Shown here in pieces: positions 37,220 through 46,248 of a stretch of 64,000 nt of DNA; position 1 is the stretch's first letter, and the number at the start of each line of letters is the position of its first letter. A program made the translations under genes and the position numbers. This DNA is from Actibacterium mucosum KCTC 23349. GTDB taxonomy: Bacteria > Pseudomonadota > Alphaproteobacteria > Rhodobacterales > Rhodobacteraceae. The notes under the pieces are model-generated. The model was not told the origin of the DNA and searched no databases. It saw nothing but the letters and a program-made list of their open reading frames with translations. The stretch lies in assembly GCF_000647975.1 (NCBI RefSeq), contig NZ_JFKE01000004.1, positions 472,953 to 536,952 on the forward strand, given 5' to 3'.

Positions 37220-37906
37220 ATGCATCTTGGATTGATCGGTGGCATTGGCGTGGCTGCAACCATCGCCTATTATCAACGCCTTACGCAGGCGGTGGGCGGC
37301 CCGTTCGATTTGACGATCGAACATGGCGACGTGCAGACGCTGATCGCCAACAACCTGACCGATGCCCGCGACGCGCAGGCGGCGATCTATGCCCGCCATA
37401 TCGACCGGCTGGCGCGCGCGGGCTGCGATGCGGTGGCGATCACCTCGCTGGGCGGCCATTTCTGTTTCGCCGAAACCCAGGCGCTGTCGGCGTTGCCCCT
37501 GATCTCGGGCGTTGAGCCGCTGGACCGTTTTTTCGCCGATCAGGGTCTGGCGCGGGTGGGCCTGTTGGGCACCCGCGTGGTGATGCGTACGCGCCTTTAC
37601 GGCCAGCTGGACCTGACCGACAGCGTGGCGCTGGATGACCAGATCGAAACGCTGGGGCAAACCTATCAGGATGTCGCCCTGTCGGGCCGCTGCTCTGATG
37701 CGCAGCGCGCCACGTTTTTTGCAGCCGGCCGTCAGATGGTCGATGCGTTCGGCGCGCAGGCCATCGTTTTGGCGGGGACCGACCTGAACCTGGCCTTTGA
37801 CGGGCACGATCCGGGGTTTCGCGTGGTGGATGCGCTGGATGTGCATGTCGACCTTCTGGCACAGCTGATCCGGGGCGATACGGGGCACATACCCGCGAAA
37901 AGGTGA
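37220..37906 (+). CDS. Aspartate/glutamate-racemase-fold protein lacking both catalytic cysteines
   Basis: ATG 37220 follows GGAGG and gives 228 residues. The fold is shown by LGLIGGIGVAATIAYYQRL, HGD at 35-37, VGLLGTRVVM (114-122) and the C-terminal AIVLAGTDLN. In active racemases the first cysteine lies in a CNTxH motif and the second in GCTE. Here the equivalents read TSLGGH (75-80) and AGTD (185-188), so both cysteines are gone; Cys82 nearby is not in the canonical place. It may have another reaction or bind ligand only. It is located between cobS and cobT. Confidence 0.8.
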   Translation: MHLGLIGGIGVAATIAYYQRLTQAVGGPFDLTIEHGDVQTLIANNLTDARDAQAAIYARHIDRLARAGCDAVAITSLGGHFCFAETQALSALPLISGVEPLDRFFADQGLARVGLLGTRVVMRTRLYGQLDLTDSVALDDQIETLGQTYQDVALSGRCSDAQRATFFAAGRQMVDAFGAQAIVLAGTDLNLAFDGHDPGFRVVDALDVHVDLLAQLIRGDTGHIPAKR

Positions 37907-37996
37907 TGGTCACGCGCAATCACTAATACATCATTAACATATCGTACGTATATACATTTTCCTTGACCTGTGCGGTTTTTGTCATAAACTTGTTAC

Positions 37997-38404
37997 ATGA
38001 CAAGAGCAGTGCACCCCCTTCTACGCGGTATGGCGCTGTCGGTTCTCGCCGCACATGCCGCGTTCGCCCTTCCTTCCACCCCTTGGCAACAGGCCGAGAT
38101 GTTTGCCGTATGCTCGGGCCGCCTGTCGGCGTTGTCCGTGCACGAGCAGGCCAATCGCAAAGCCGGACATGCCGAAACCGAGGCGCACCGCCAGACGTTC
38201 GAAGCGCTTCTAGAGGCCACAATGCCCGCCGCCATTGAACATGGCGTTCCGGAAAACCAGGCAGGCGTCTGGCGATCCAACGGTTGGGTCGAAATTGCAG
38301 GTCTGCTGGCAGACGCCAACTACAGCATGGATGCGAAACGCGCCGACCGCGCCGAGGCAGAGCTGAAACAGCGTATTGCAACGTGCCGAGACATGGTGTT
38401 GTAG
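37997..38404 (+). CDS. Small exported hypothetical protein, paralogue 1
   Basis: The protein has 135 residues with a signal peptide (GMALSVLAAHAAFA). The mature part begins LPSTPWQQAEMFAVCSGRLSAL and ends with a second cysteine (IATCRDM), so one disulphide is likely. The same pattern (LPxTP..., FAxCxGRxSAL..H, C-terminal Cys) recurs in the gene at 38464, marking a tandem duplication. No family known to me. A promoter-like TTGACC lies near 37965. Confidence 0.78.
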   Translation: MTRAVHPLLRGMALSVLAAHAAFALPSTPWQQAEMFAVCSGRLSALSVHEQANRKAGHAETEAHRQTFEALLEATMPAAIEHGVPENQAGVWRSNGWVEIAGLLADANYSMDAKRADRAEAELKQRIATCRDMVL

Positions 38405-38433
38405 CGCCAAAGTTTTCAAACTGATCAATTGAT

Positions 38434-38450
38434 ACGCAAGATTTTTGCGT
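38434..38450 (+). other. Hairpin between the two paralogous small genes
   Basis: ACGCAA (38434-38439) and TTGCGT (38445-38450) pair around GATTT, ending 13 nt before the second gene's ATG. It could lower read-through or influence initiation; no U-run follows. Confidence 0.4.
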
Positions 38451-38463
38451 TAAAGTTGACTTC

Positions 38464-38859
38464 ATGAGCAGTTTGAAAACCTTAACAATGGGCGCACTGT
38501 TCTGCGTAGCGACAGGCGCCTATGCCTTACCAAACACCCCATCCGAGCGATTGCGGGCTTTTGCCGATTGCGCCGGGCGGTTTTCGGCCCTTGAAGAACA
38601 CCAAAGGCTTTTTGACGGCCCCCTGTCGGCCCAAACCGCGCGGCAGGTTCAGTTCCTCAACGATCTGATCGCGGCGATGTTGCCGGATGCGCAAGAGACC
38701 GGCCGTGAAGTGCTGAGCTGGCGAATCGACGCCAAATTCGCACAGGCCGCTTTGCTGCAACAGGCTGTGTTCGGCACCGACAACCGACGGGCCAATCGGG
38801 CGCAGGTCTTGGCGACCCAGTATATACAGGGCTGTCGCAGCCTTTTGCCCGGGGTCTGA
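38464..38859 (+). CDS. Small exported hypothetical protein, paralogue 2
   Basis: The protein has 131 residues with a signal peptide (LKTLTMGALFCVATGAYA). Mature start LPNTPSERLRAFADCAGRFSALEEHQ matches paralogue 1; a C-terminal cysteine (IQGCRSL) completes the pair. The middle, helical in prediction, differs. No strong ribosome site is visible. Function unknown. The pair separates cobS from cobT together with the racemase-fold gene. Confidence 0.78.
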   Translation: MSSLKTLTMGALFCVATGAYALPNTPSERLRAFADCAGRFSALEEHQRLFDGPLSAQTARQVQFLNDLIAAMLPDAQETGREVLSWRIDAKFAQAALLQQAVFGTDNRRANRAQVLATQYIQGCRSLLPGV

Positions 38860-38922
38860 GGACGCGCGCCACCACTGGCCATCGCCGGCAATTGCGCATA
38901 GATTGCCAGCGATACCAAACGC

Positions 38923-40806
38923 ATGAGTTCCGCCATGGCGCAGACCGACAACCCCGCAGATCCGTTCAAGAAAGCGCTGGCCGAAGCCACCAAGGTGATG
39001 GCAGACGATCCAGAGCTGGGCGTGGTTTATTCGGTTGATCCGCCGGGTCAGACCGCCGACGCGGTACGCCTGCCGCAGGTCAGCCGGCGCATGACCCGTG
39101 ACGAGGTCCTTTTGGCCCGAGGAACGGCGGATGCCTTTGCGCTGCGTCACAAGTTCCACGATGCCGCCACCCATGCGCGCTATGCCCCGCAGGGCGAGAT
39201 GGCGCGCGCGCTGTACGAGGCGATGGAGACCGCGCGCTGCGAGGCCGTGGGGGCGCGAGCGATGCCCGGCACCGCGGGCAATATCGACGCCAAGATCGGC
39301 GCCGAGGCGGATCGAAAAGGGTACGGTCAGATCACGGCTGCCGCAGATGCACCTTTGGCCGCCGCTGCAGGGTATTATCTGCGCCACATGGCCACTGGCC
39401 GCGACCTTCCGCAGTCCGCCGGCAACGTGATGGAGCTGTGGCGCGGTTTTATCGAAAACAACTGCGGTGAAACGCTGGAGAACCTCGACGAGGTTTTGGC
39501 CGATCAGGCGGCGTTTTCGCGGTTTTCGCGGCAGATGATCTCGGATCTGGGCTATGGCGACCAGCTGGGCGACGATCCTGATTTCGAGGATGAGGATCAG
39601 GACGAAAGCGCCGAGGCCGAGGACGAGGATCAGGAACCCGACAGCACCGGCGACGATCAGGACGATGACGACAACGCCGATGCCAGCCCCGAGCAACAGC
39701 AGGAGCAGACCCAGGACGCCGCCGAAGCGCAGGTGACCATGGATGACATGGCCGATGACGAGCTGTCCGAGGAAACCGAACTGCCCGAGGGTGAGGCACC
39801 TTTGGACCCGCCCCCGCCGCCGCCCCATTCGGATGCCGACCCGGATTACCAAGTCTATACCCCTGAATTCGACGAAGAAATTGACGCCGCCGACCTGGCT
39901 GAACCGGCCGAACTGGAACGGCTGCGCGCCTATCTGGATCAGCAGCTGGAACCGCTGAAGGGTGCTGTCAGCCGTCTGGCCAACAAGTTGCAGCGCCGTC
40001 TGCAGGCCCAGCAGAACCGCAGTTGGGAGTTTGACCGCGAAGAGGGGATTCTGGACGCTGGCCGTCTGGCCCGCGTGGTGGCGAACCCCACCACCCCGCT
40101 CAGCTTCAAGGTTGAGAAAGATACCGAGTTCCGCGACACGGTGGTGACGCTGCTGCTGGACAATTCCGGCTCGATGCGGGGGCGCCCGATCTCGATTGCG
40201 GCGATCTGCGCCGATGTTCTGGCCCGCACGCTGGAACGCTGCCAGGTGAAGGTGGAAATCCTGGGCTTTACCACCCGCGCCTGGAAAGGTGGCCAGTCGC
40301 GCGAGAAATGGCTGGCCGAGGGCCGCCCGCAGCAACCGGGCCGCCTGAACGACCTGCGCCACATCATCTATAAACAGGCCGACGCGCCGTGGCGCCGGGT
40401 GCGCCCGAACCTGGGCCTGATGATGAAAGAGGGGCTGCTGAAGGAAAACATCGACGGCGAGGCACTGGAATGGGCGCATCGGCGCATGGCCGGGCGCCCC
40501 GAGGCGCGCAAGATCCTTATGGTGATCAGCGACGGCGCCCCAGTGGACGATTCCACCTTGTCGGTGAACCCGGCGAATTCGCTGGAAAAACACCTGCGCG
40601 ACGTGATCGCCATGGTCGAGAAGAAAAAGATGGTTGAACTGCTGGCCATCGGCATCGGCCACGACGTGACGCGTTACTATGACCGCGCGGTGACAATCAC
40701 CGATGTTGACCAGTTGGCCGGTGCGATGACCGAACAATTGGCAGCCCTGTTTGACAGTGATCCGCGCGCCCGGGCGCGCGTAATGGGTCTGAAACGGGCC
40801 AGCTGA
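38923..40806 (+). CDS. cobT: Cobaltochelatase subunit CobT
   Basis: The protein has 627 residues. After an N-terminal helical part comes an acidic linker (about residues 217-300, runs of D and E) and a C-terminal VWA domain with the MIDAS motif DNSGSM at residues 413-418. This is the integrin-like partner of CobS in the CobNST chelatase. ATG 38935 (MAQTDNP) is an alternative start. The stop overlaps the aminopeptidase ATG by one base. Confidence 0.96.
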   Translation: MSSAMAQTDNPADPFKKALAEATKVMADDPELGVVYSVDPPGQTADAVRLPQVSRRMTRDEVLLARGTADAFALRHKFHDAATHARYAPQGEMARALYEAMETARCEAVGARAMPGTAGNIDAKIGAEADRKGYGQITAAADAPLAAAAGYYLRHMATGRDLPQSAGNVMELWRGFIENNCGETLENLDEVLADQAAFSRFSRQMISDLGYGDQLGDDPDFEDEDQDESAEAEDEDQEPDSTGDDQDDDDNADASPEQQQEQTQDAAEAQVTMDDMADDELSEETELPEGEAPLDPPPPPPHSDADPDYQVYTPEFDEEIDAADLAEPAELERLRAYLDQQLEPLKGAVSRLANKLQRRLQAQQNRSWEFDREEGILDAGRLARVVANPTTPLSFKVEKDTEFRDTVVTLLLDNSGSMRGRPISIAAICADVLARTLERCQVKVEILGFTTRAWKGGQSREKWLAEGRPQQPGRLNDLRHIIYKQADAPWRRVRPNLGLMMKEGLLKENIDGEALEWAHRRMAGRPEARKILMVISDGAPVDDSTLSVNPANSLEKHLRDVIAMVEKKKMVELLAIGIGHDVTRYYDRAVTITDVDQLAGAMTEQLAALFDSDPRARARVMGLKRAS

Positions 40807-42596
40807 TGTTTCAGAATTTTGACGCCACCACCTCGCCCGAGCAGGGACCGCCGCGGCTGGCGGCGCTGCGCGACGGCATGGCCGAGGCCGGAGTGGACGG
40901 GTTTCTGGTGCCGCGGGCCGACGCGCATCAGGGCGAATACGTGGCCCCTTGCGATGACCGGCTGGCCTGGCTAACAGGGTTTACCGGCTCGGCCGGGTTC
41001 TGCATCGCGCTGGCTGATCAGGCGGGGCTGTTTGTGGATGGCCGGTACCGGCTGCAGGCGCCGGCCCAGGCCGCGACCGAGTTTGCGCCGGTGAACTGGC
41101 CCGAAGTGCAGCCGGCCGCCTGGCTGCGCGACGCGCTGCCGGCCGGGGGCGTGGTGGCGTTTGATCCATGGCTGCACAGTTGCGACGAGATTGAAAAACT
41201 TGAACAGGGGCTGGCGGGCAGTGGCATAACCCTGCAGGCCACGCACAACCTTGTGGATGCGATCTGGGACGATCGTCCGGGTCGCCCGGGTCAGCCCGCC
41301 CTACCCTATCCCATTGAAAATGCTGGGGAAAGCGCCGCAGACAAACGCAACCGCCTGGCCGCTGATCTGCGCAAGGCAGGCCATGATGCCGCGGCTTTGA
41401 CGCTGCCGGATTCCATCTGCTGGCTGTTGAACCTGCGTGGCACGGATATCGTGCGCAATCCCGTGATGCAGTCCTTTGCCTTGCTCTTTGCCGATGGCCG
41501 CGTGGCCCTTTTCGCGGATGCCCCGAACCTGAGTGACCTTGCCGCGCATCTGGGGCGCGAGGTCACGTGTCACCCTTATGATGGCTTCATCGATGCGGTG
41601 TCAGCATTTCAGGGCCGGTTGGTTTTGGACAAAGCCAGTGTGCCGGTGGCGGTGATGCGCGCGGCGCAGGACCCGGTTCTGGGCAAGGACCCTTGCGTCT
41701 TGGCAAAGGCGCGCAAAAACAAGGTCGAGATCGATGGCGCGCGCGCGGCACATCTGCGTGACGGCGCGGCCATGGTCGAGTTTCTGACATGGCTGGAAGC
41801 CACCGCCCCCAAGGGCGGCCTGACCGAGATTGACGTGGTTTCGCAACTGGAGGGTTACCGCCGCGCCACCAACGCCCTGCGCGATGTCAGTTTCGAAACC
41901 ATCGCTGGCGCCGGGCCAAACGGCGCGATCATGCATTACCGCGTCACGCGCGAGACCAACCGCGATGTGAAACCCGGCGAGCTGCTGTTGGTGGACAGCG
42001 GCGGGCAATATATTGACGGCACTACCGACATCACCCGCACGGTCGCAGTGGGTGACGTTGGCCACGATGAAAGGGCGGCCTATACCCGCGTTTTGCAGGG
42101 ATTGATCGCCATGTCGCGAGTACGCTGGCCGCAAGGGTTGGCTGGACGCGATCTGGATGCAATCGCCCGCTATCCGCTGTGGCTGGCCGGACAAGATTAC
42201 GATCACGGCACGGGGCATGGCGTGGGGGCCTATCTGTGCGTCCACGAGGGGCCACAGCGCCTGTCGCGGATCAGCCACGTGCCCTTGGAAACCGGCATGA
42301 TCCTGTCAAACGAGCCCGGATACTACCGCCCCGGCGCTTTTGGTATCCGGCTTGAAAACCTGATTGTGGTCTCGGATGCCGAAACCCCAGAAGGCGGGGA
42401 CGGCCACCGCCAGATGCTGGCATTTGAAACCCTGACTTTCGTCCCATTTGACCGGCGGCTGATCCTGGTGGATAAACTGTCTTCAGACGAGCGCGCGTGG
42501 CTCGATTCTTACCACGCCACGGTGCACGAAAAGCTGCACCCCCGCGTGTCGCCGGATGCTCAGCACTGGTTGGCAACACAGACAGCGCCTATGTGA
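40806..42596 (+). CDS. Aminopeptidase P family (M24B) metallopeptidase
   Basis: The protein has 596 residues, the large Xaa-Pro aminopeptidase form with two creatinase-like N-terminal domains and a C-terminal pita-bread domain. Metal ligands are visible in LLVDSGGQYIDGTTDITRT (two Asp), HGTGHGVG (His), SNEPGYY and RLENLIVV (Glu). It would remove N-terminal residues before proline in the cytoplasm. It is translationally coupled to cobT (TGATG), a common arrangement that does not imply a B12 role. Confidence 0.93.
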   Translation: MFQNFDATTSPEQGPPRLAALRDGMAEAGVDGFLVPRADAHQGEYVAPCDDRLAWLTGFTGSAGFCIALADQAGLFVDGRYRLQAPAQAATEFAPVNWPEVQPAAWLRDALPAGGVVAFDPWLHSCDEIEKLEQGLAGSGITLQATHNLVDAIWDDRPGRPGQPALPYPIENAGESAADKRNRLAADLRKAGHDAAALTLPDSICWLLNLRGTDIVRNPVMQSFALLFADGRVALFADAPNLSDLAAHLGREVTCHPYDGFIDAVSAFQGRLVLDKASVPVAVMRAAQDPVLGKDPCVLAKARKNKVEIDGARAAHLRDGAAMVEFLTWLEATAPKGGLTEIDVVSQLEGYRRATNALRDVSFETIAGAGPNGAIMHYRVTRETNRDVKPGELLLVDSGGQYIDGTTDITRTVAVGDVGHDERAAYTRVLQGLIAMSRVRWPQGLAGRDLDAIARYPLWLAGQDYDHGTGHGVGAYLCVHEGPQRLSRISHVPLETGMILSNEPGYYRPGAFGIRLENLIVVSDAETPEGGDGHRQMLAFETLTFVPFDRRLILVDKLSSDERAWLDSYHATVHEKLHPRVSPDAQHWLATQTAPM

Positions 42597-42692
42597 CACT
42601 GGGACGCGGACCGCAACCGTTCCGCGATGTGTCATGAAATGTCACAATTCAGGCGCTACCCTGGCGCGCCTAAACTACTGGGAGGGTTCAGC

Positions 42693-43034
42693 TTGGCTGA
42701 CCATATCAAAATTCGAGCCGCAGAAGGCACTTGGGTCGTGCGCGCAGGCGGCGCGATCCTTGCTGAAACCGGTAATGCGCTGGAATTGACCGAGGGTGAG
42801 TATACCCCCGTGATCTACTTCCCGCGCGACGACGTTGCGATGGCGTTTCTGGACACCAGCGAACAGCGGACCACCTGCCCGTTCAAGGGTGAGGCGAGCT
42901 ATTTCTCGATCCAGACCAAAAGTGCGACACTGACCAATGCGGCGTGGAGCTATGAGACACCCAATGACGGTGTTGAGCGTATCGCGGGCCATCTGGCCTT
43001 TGACACCAACCAGGTGACGGTCGAGCGGCTCTGA
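42693..43034 (+). CDS. DUF427 protein
   Basis: TTG 42693 is chosen because GGGAGGG at 42680-42686 is ideally spaced and the product then begins (M)[13 protein letters not shown], matching the family start; no ATG is suitably placed. The 113-residue protein has the DUF427 beta fold with [26 protein letters not shown] and [10 protein letters not shown]. Its function is unknown. It is convergent with the ClC gene, with 3 nt between the stops. Confidence 0.87.
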   Translation: MADHIKIRAAEGTWVVRAGGAILAETGNALELTEGEYTPVIYFPRDDVAMAFLDTSEQRTTCPFKGEASYFSIQTKSATLTNAAWSYETPNDGVERIAGHLAFDTNQVTVERL

Positions 43035-43037
43035 CCT

Positions 43038-44726
43038 TTACGAATGTTCCTCGGCCGCAGTTTCGGCCAAGGCGCGGTTATAGGCGCTGAGCGCATCCAG
43101 ATGGAACAACGCCCCCAGAAGGCGCGCTTCGCCGTCGGCGCTTTCGGGCTGCATGACGGGGATGAAACTGTGGCCGGTTTCCTCGAAAATCGGCATGGCC
43201 TGGTCCAAGGTGCTGTCTGGGTTCAGGAAAAGGCCAAGCTCGACCAGGGCGGCGCAGGCCTCGGGCGACGCGGCACCGGGGCTGTCCTTGCCCCGCATCA
43301 CCACGGCAACCTTGTAAAGTGACAGCAGATAGGCTTGTGGGCCGGCGGCGAGATGCTTGTCGCGACGTTCCAACTGCGTCAGGAAGAAGGATCGGTCAAC
43401 CAACCGCGTGCTCAGCGCGGTGGATGTGCTGACGGCCACCATCACCGCGATCCCGGTCTGCCAGTCGCCGGTCAATTCGAACACGATCAGGGTTGTTGAA
43501 ATTGGGGCCCCCAGAACCGCGGCAGCGACCGCCCCCATGCCCGCCAGCGCGTACAACGTTTCGGACCCGGACAAATCCGGCAGGGCCGAGGTGGCGATGA
43601 TGCCAAAGGCCAGCCCGGTCAATGCGCCCAGCATCAATGCAGGCGAAAAGACACCGCCGCCCATGCGCCCGGCAAATGTGATGGCCACGGCTACCGCCTT
43701 GAATACGGCAAACAACAGTACCTCGCGCAGGCCCAGTTGCCCGGTCAGCGCATCAGACGTGGTTTCATAACCTACACCGATGATATGAGGGAAAAAGATC
43801 GCCAATCCGCCCAGCATCGCCCCCGAAATGGCCGGTCGCAGCCAGCGGGGCAAACCGGTTTCGGTCTGGATATGGTTGCCAATGGTCTCGGCCCAGAACA
43901 AGCTGCGCATCATCACCACGGCGACCAATCCGCAAACTAAACCAAGGATCAGGAACGCAGGCAGCTCCACGTAAAGCACCAGCGAATTGGCAGCGGGCAC
44001 CACGAACTCGGTCACGTTGCCGAAGGTCAGGCGTGAAATGACCGCGCCGGCGACACTGGCAATCACGATCGGCGCGAAGGCGTGTACGGCAAAGTGGCGA
44101 AGGATGACTTCCAATGCGAACAAGGCCCCGGCAATAGGCGCGTTAAACGAAGCAGCAACAGCAGCCGCGACCGCGCATCCCAACAGGTCGCGCCCCGTGA
44201 TGCCGTCGGCGTTCAAACGCTCGCTGACCCAGCTGGAGATGGTTGCACAAAGGTGGACCACCGGCCCCTCGCGCCCCGTGGACCCGCCCGAGCTGAGCGT
44301 GATCCAGGACGCCAGCGCCGAGGCCAAGCCCGCCTTTCGCTCAACACGGCCATCATGCAGCGCCGCACCTTCGATCACGTCAGCCACCGACCGCACGCGG
44401 CCATCATCGGTGTACCGGTTCAGGATCAGGCCAACAACAAGCCCTCCGATGACGGGGATGATCAGCACCCAGTACCACGGCAGCATCTCGGCGAATGAGT
44501 GTAACTTGCGCGGATCATCAACGCCATAGAGCGTGGATTGCAGCAAATTGATCGCCCCGCGAAACCCAACCGTCACAAACCCTGCAACGATGCCCAGCAA
44601 AAGCGCGATAAACCAGAATTGCATTTTCGAGGGGCCTCGGCGCCGCAGCACGGTCCAGGCGTGCCGAAACTCAGCCGCGATATCCCTTAGATCGCCTGCA
44701 AGGATTGTTCGTAGCCGCAGACCCAT
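43038..44726 (-). CDS. ClC-family chloride channel/transporter
   Basis: ATG 44726 after GAGGGG gives 562 residues. Membrane helices cover about 35-425. The selectivity motifs GREGP (Glu153 as the gating glutamate) and GGVFSPAL (GxFxP) are clear; the first motif (GSGIP) is not conserved. The C-terminal ~130 residues resemble a CBS-type regulatory segment (LGLFLNPDSTLDQAMPIFEETGHSFIPVM). The external glutamate suggests H+/Cl- exchange, but this is inferred. It is divergent from the flavoprotein gene. Confidence 0.92.
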   Translation of the reverse strand: MGLRLRTILAGDLRDIAAEFRHAWTVLRRRGPSKMQFWFIALLLGIVAGFVTVGFRGAINLLQSTLYGVDDPRKLHSFAEMLPWYWVLIIPVIGGLVVGLILNRYTDDGRVRSVADVIEGAALHDGRVERKAGLASALASWITLSSGGSTGREGPVVHLCATISSWVSERLNADGITGRDLLGCAVAAAVAASFNAPIAGALFALEVILRHFAVHAFAPIVIASVAGAVISRLTFGNVTEFVVPAANSLVLYVELPAFLILGLVCGLVAVVMMRSLFWAETIGNHIQTETGLPRWLRPAISGAMLGGLAIFFPHIIGVGYETTSDALTGQLGLREVLLFAVFKAVAVAITFAGRMGGGVFSPALMLGALTGLAFGIIATSALPDLSGSETLYALAGMGAVAAAVLGAPISTTLIVFELTGDWQTGIAVMVAVSTSTALSTRLVDRSFFLTQLERRDKHLAAGPQAYLLSLYKVAVVMRGKDSPGAASPEACAALVELGLFLNPDSTLDQAMPIFEETGHSFIPVMQPESADGEARLLGALFHLDALSAYNRALAETAAEEHS

Positions 44727-44799
44727 TGTTCCCCTCATTTCGCGGCTTTTCCCCGCGTCTTCGCTGCTCTAATCTGCCTCCGAATTGGCGGAGGACTAC

Positions 44800-46173
44800 A
44801 TGGCCATCGAACAAGCGCTCGAAGAGCTTGCCGACCTTTTGGAAGATCGGTTCACCCGGTCCGAAGCAGAACTGGAGCAACACGGCCATTCTGAGGCCTA
44901 TTTCGCCAATACGCCACCCGATGCAGTGGTGTTCCCCCGCAATACCAACGAAGTGTCACAAATTGTGAAAATCTGTGCGGCCCATGACTGTCCTGTCATT
45001 GGATGGGGCGCGGGTACGTCGCTGGAAGGTCATGCCTTGGCTGTGCGCGGCGGGATCAGCGTGGATTTTCGTCACATGAACAAGGTTCTAGATGTCAATG
45101 CCGAGGACATGGACGTGGTCGTTCAGCCGGGTATAACGCGCGAAGAGTTAAACCAAGAATTGCGACATACGGGCCTCTTTTTTCCGGTGGATCCAGGCGC
45201 GAACGCTTCGCTGGGCGGCATGGCCTCGACCCGGTGTTCGGGAACCACCGCCGTGCGGTACGGCACCATGCGCGAGAACGTTATTGCGCTTGAGGTTGTG
45301 TTGGCCGACGGGCGGATTATCCGCACAGGAACGCGCGCGCGCAAATCGGCGTCCGGCTATGACCTGACGGGGATGTTTGTGGGGGCCGAGGGTACGCTGG
45401 GCCTGATTACGGAACTGACGGTGCGCCTGAAAGGGCAGCCCGAGGCTGTGTCGGCGGCAACTTGCGCCTTCCCGGATATGGGCGCCGCAATTGATACAGT
45501 GATCCAAACCATCCAGATGGGTGTGCCAATGGCCCGGATCGAGTTCATCGACGCCGCGTCGGCCGGTATGGTCAATGCCTATTCCGGCACCGCCCTTCCG
45601 GACGCCCCGCATTTGCTGATCGAGTTTCATGGGTCTGACACGGTTGTGGCCGAACAGGCCGAAACCTTTGGCGAACTGGCCCGCGAAAACGGCGCGCTGA
45701 GTTTCGAATGGTCGACCAAACCCGAAGATCGCAAGCGCTTGTGGGCCGCCCGCCACAATGCTGCCTATGCAATCTTCGCCGCGTTTCCGGGCAAACGCGG
45801 ACTGTCGACGGATGTATGCGTGCCAATCTCGAACCTTGCGCAGGCGATCGCCGAAACTCAGGCAGACATTGATGCCTCGCCCCTGCCGGGCCCCTTGGTT
45901 GGCCATGTCGGTGACGGAAACTTCCATGCATTGCTGGTGTTTGACCCCGAGGTTCCGGCGGAACTGGATGAGGCGATGCGCCTGTCGTCACGTATGGCTG
46001 ACCGTGCGTTGGAATTGGGGGGCACCGTGACCGGTGAACACGGAATTGGCATGGGCAAGCTGGGCTATATGCAGGCCGAACATGGCGAGGCATGGGACGT
46101 TATGGGGCAGCTCAAGACGGCCATGGACCCACAGAACATCATGAACCCCGGAAAGCTGGTGCGCAGCAACTAG
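44800..46173 (+). CDS. FAD-linked D-lactate/glycolate dehydrogenase-type oxidoreductase
   Basis: ATG 44800 follows GCGGAGGA and gives 457 residues. The FAD_binding_4 domain has PVIGWGAGTSLEGHALA and NASLGGMASTRCSG. The C-terminal FAD-oxidase domain has VGHVGDGNFHALLVFD and GTVTGEHGIGMGKLGYM. These are family hallmarks of D-lactate dehydrogenase (cytochrome) and GlcD. It would oxidise a D-2-hydroxy acid and feed electrons to the respiratory chain. glcE/glcF are absent here, so D-lactate is more likely than glycolate. Confidence 0.9.
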   Translation: MAIEQALEELADLLEDRFTRSEAELEQHGHSEAYFANTPPDAVVFPRNTNEVSQIVKICAAHDCPVIGWGAGTSLEGHALAVRGGISVDFRHMNKVLDVNAEDMDVVVQPGITREELNQELRHTGLFFPVDPGANASLGGMASTRCSGTTAVRYGTMRENVIALEVVLADGRIIRTGTRARKSASGYDLTGMFVGAEGTLGLITELTVRLKGQPEAVSAATCAFPDMGAAIDTVIQTIQMGVPMARIEFIDAASAGMVNAYSGTALPDAPHLLIEFHGSDTVVAEQAETFGELARENGALSFEWSTKPEDRKRLWAARHNAAYAIFAAFPGKRGLSTDVCVPISNLAQAIAETQADIDASPLPGPLVGHVGDGNFHALLVFDPEVPAELDEAMRLSSRMADRALELGGTVTGEHGIGMGKLGYMQAEHGEAWDVMGQLKTAMDPQNIMNPGKLVRSN

Positions 46174-46248
46174 GCGTTTGACACCCATTCATCGCCCCGC
46201 CGCGGCTTGCGCCTTGGCAGGGCTTTTCATTTGGGGTGACGATCCGTT

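Noticed and set aside
38527..40737. 736-codon frame on the minus strand opposite cobT
   Set aside because: Antisense shadow of the cobT acidic linker and VWA domain; no ribosome site and no recognisable domain.
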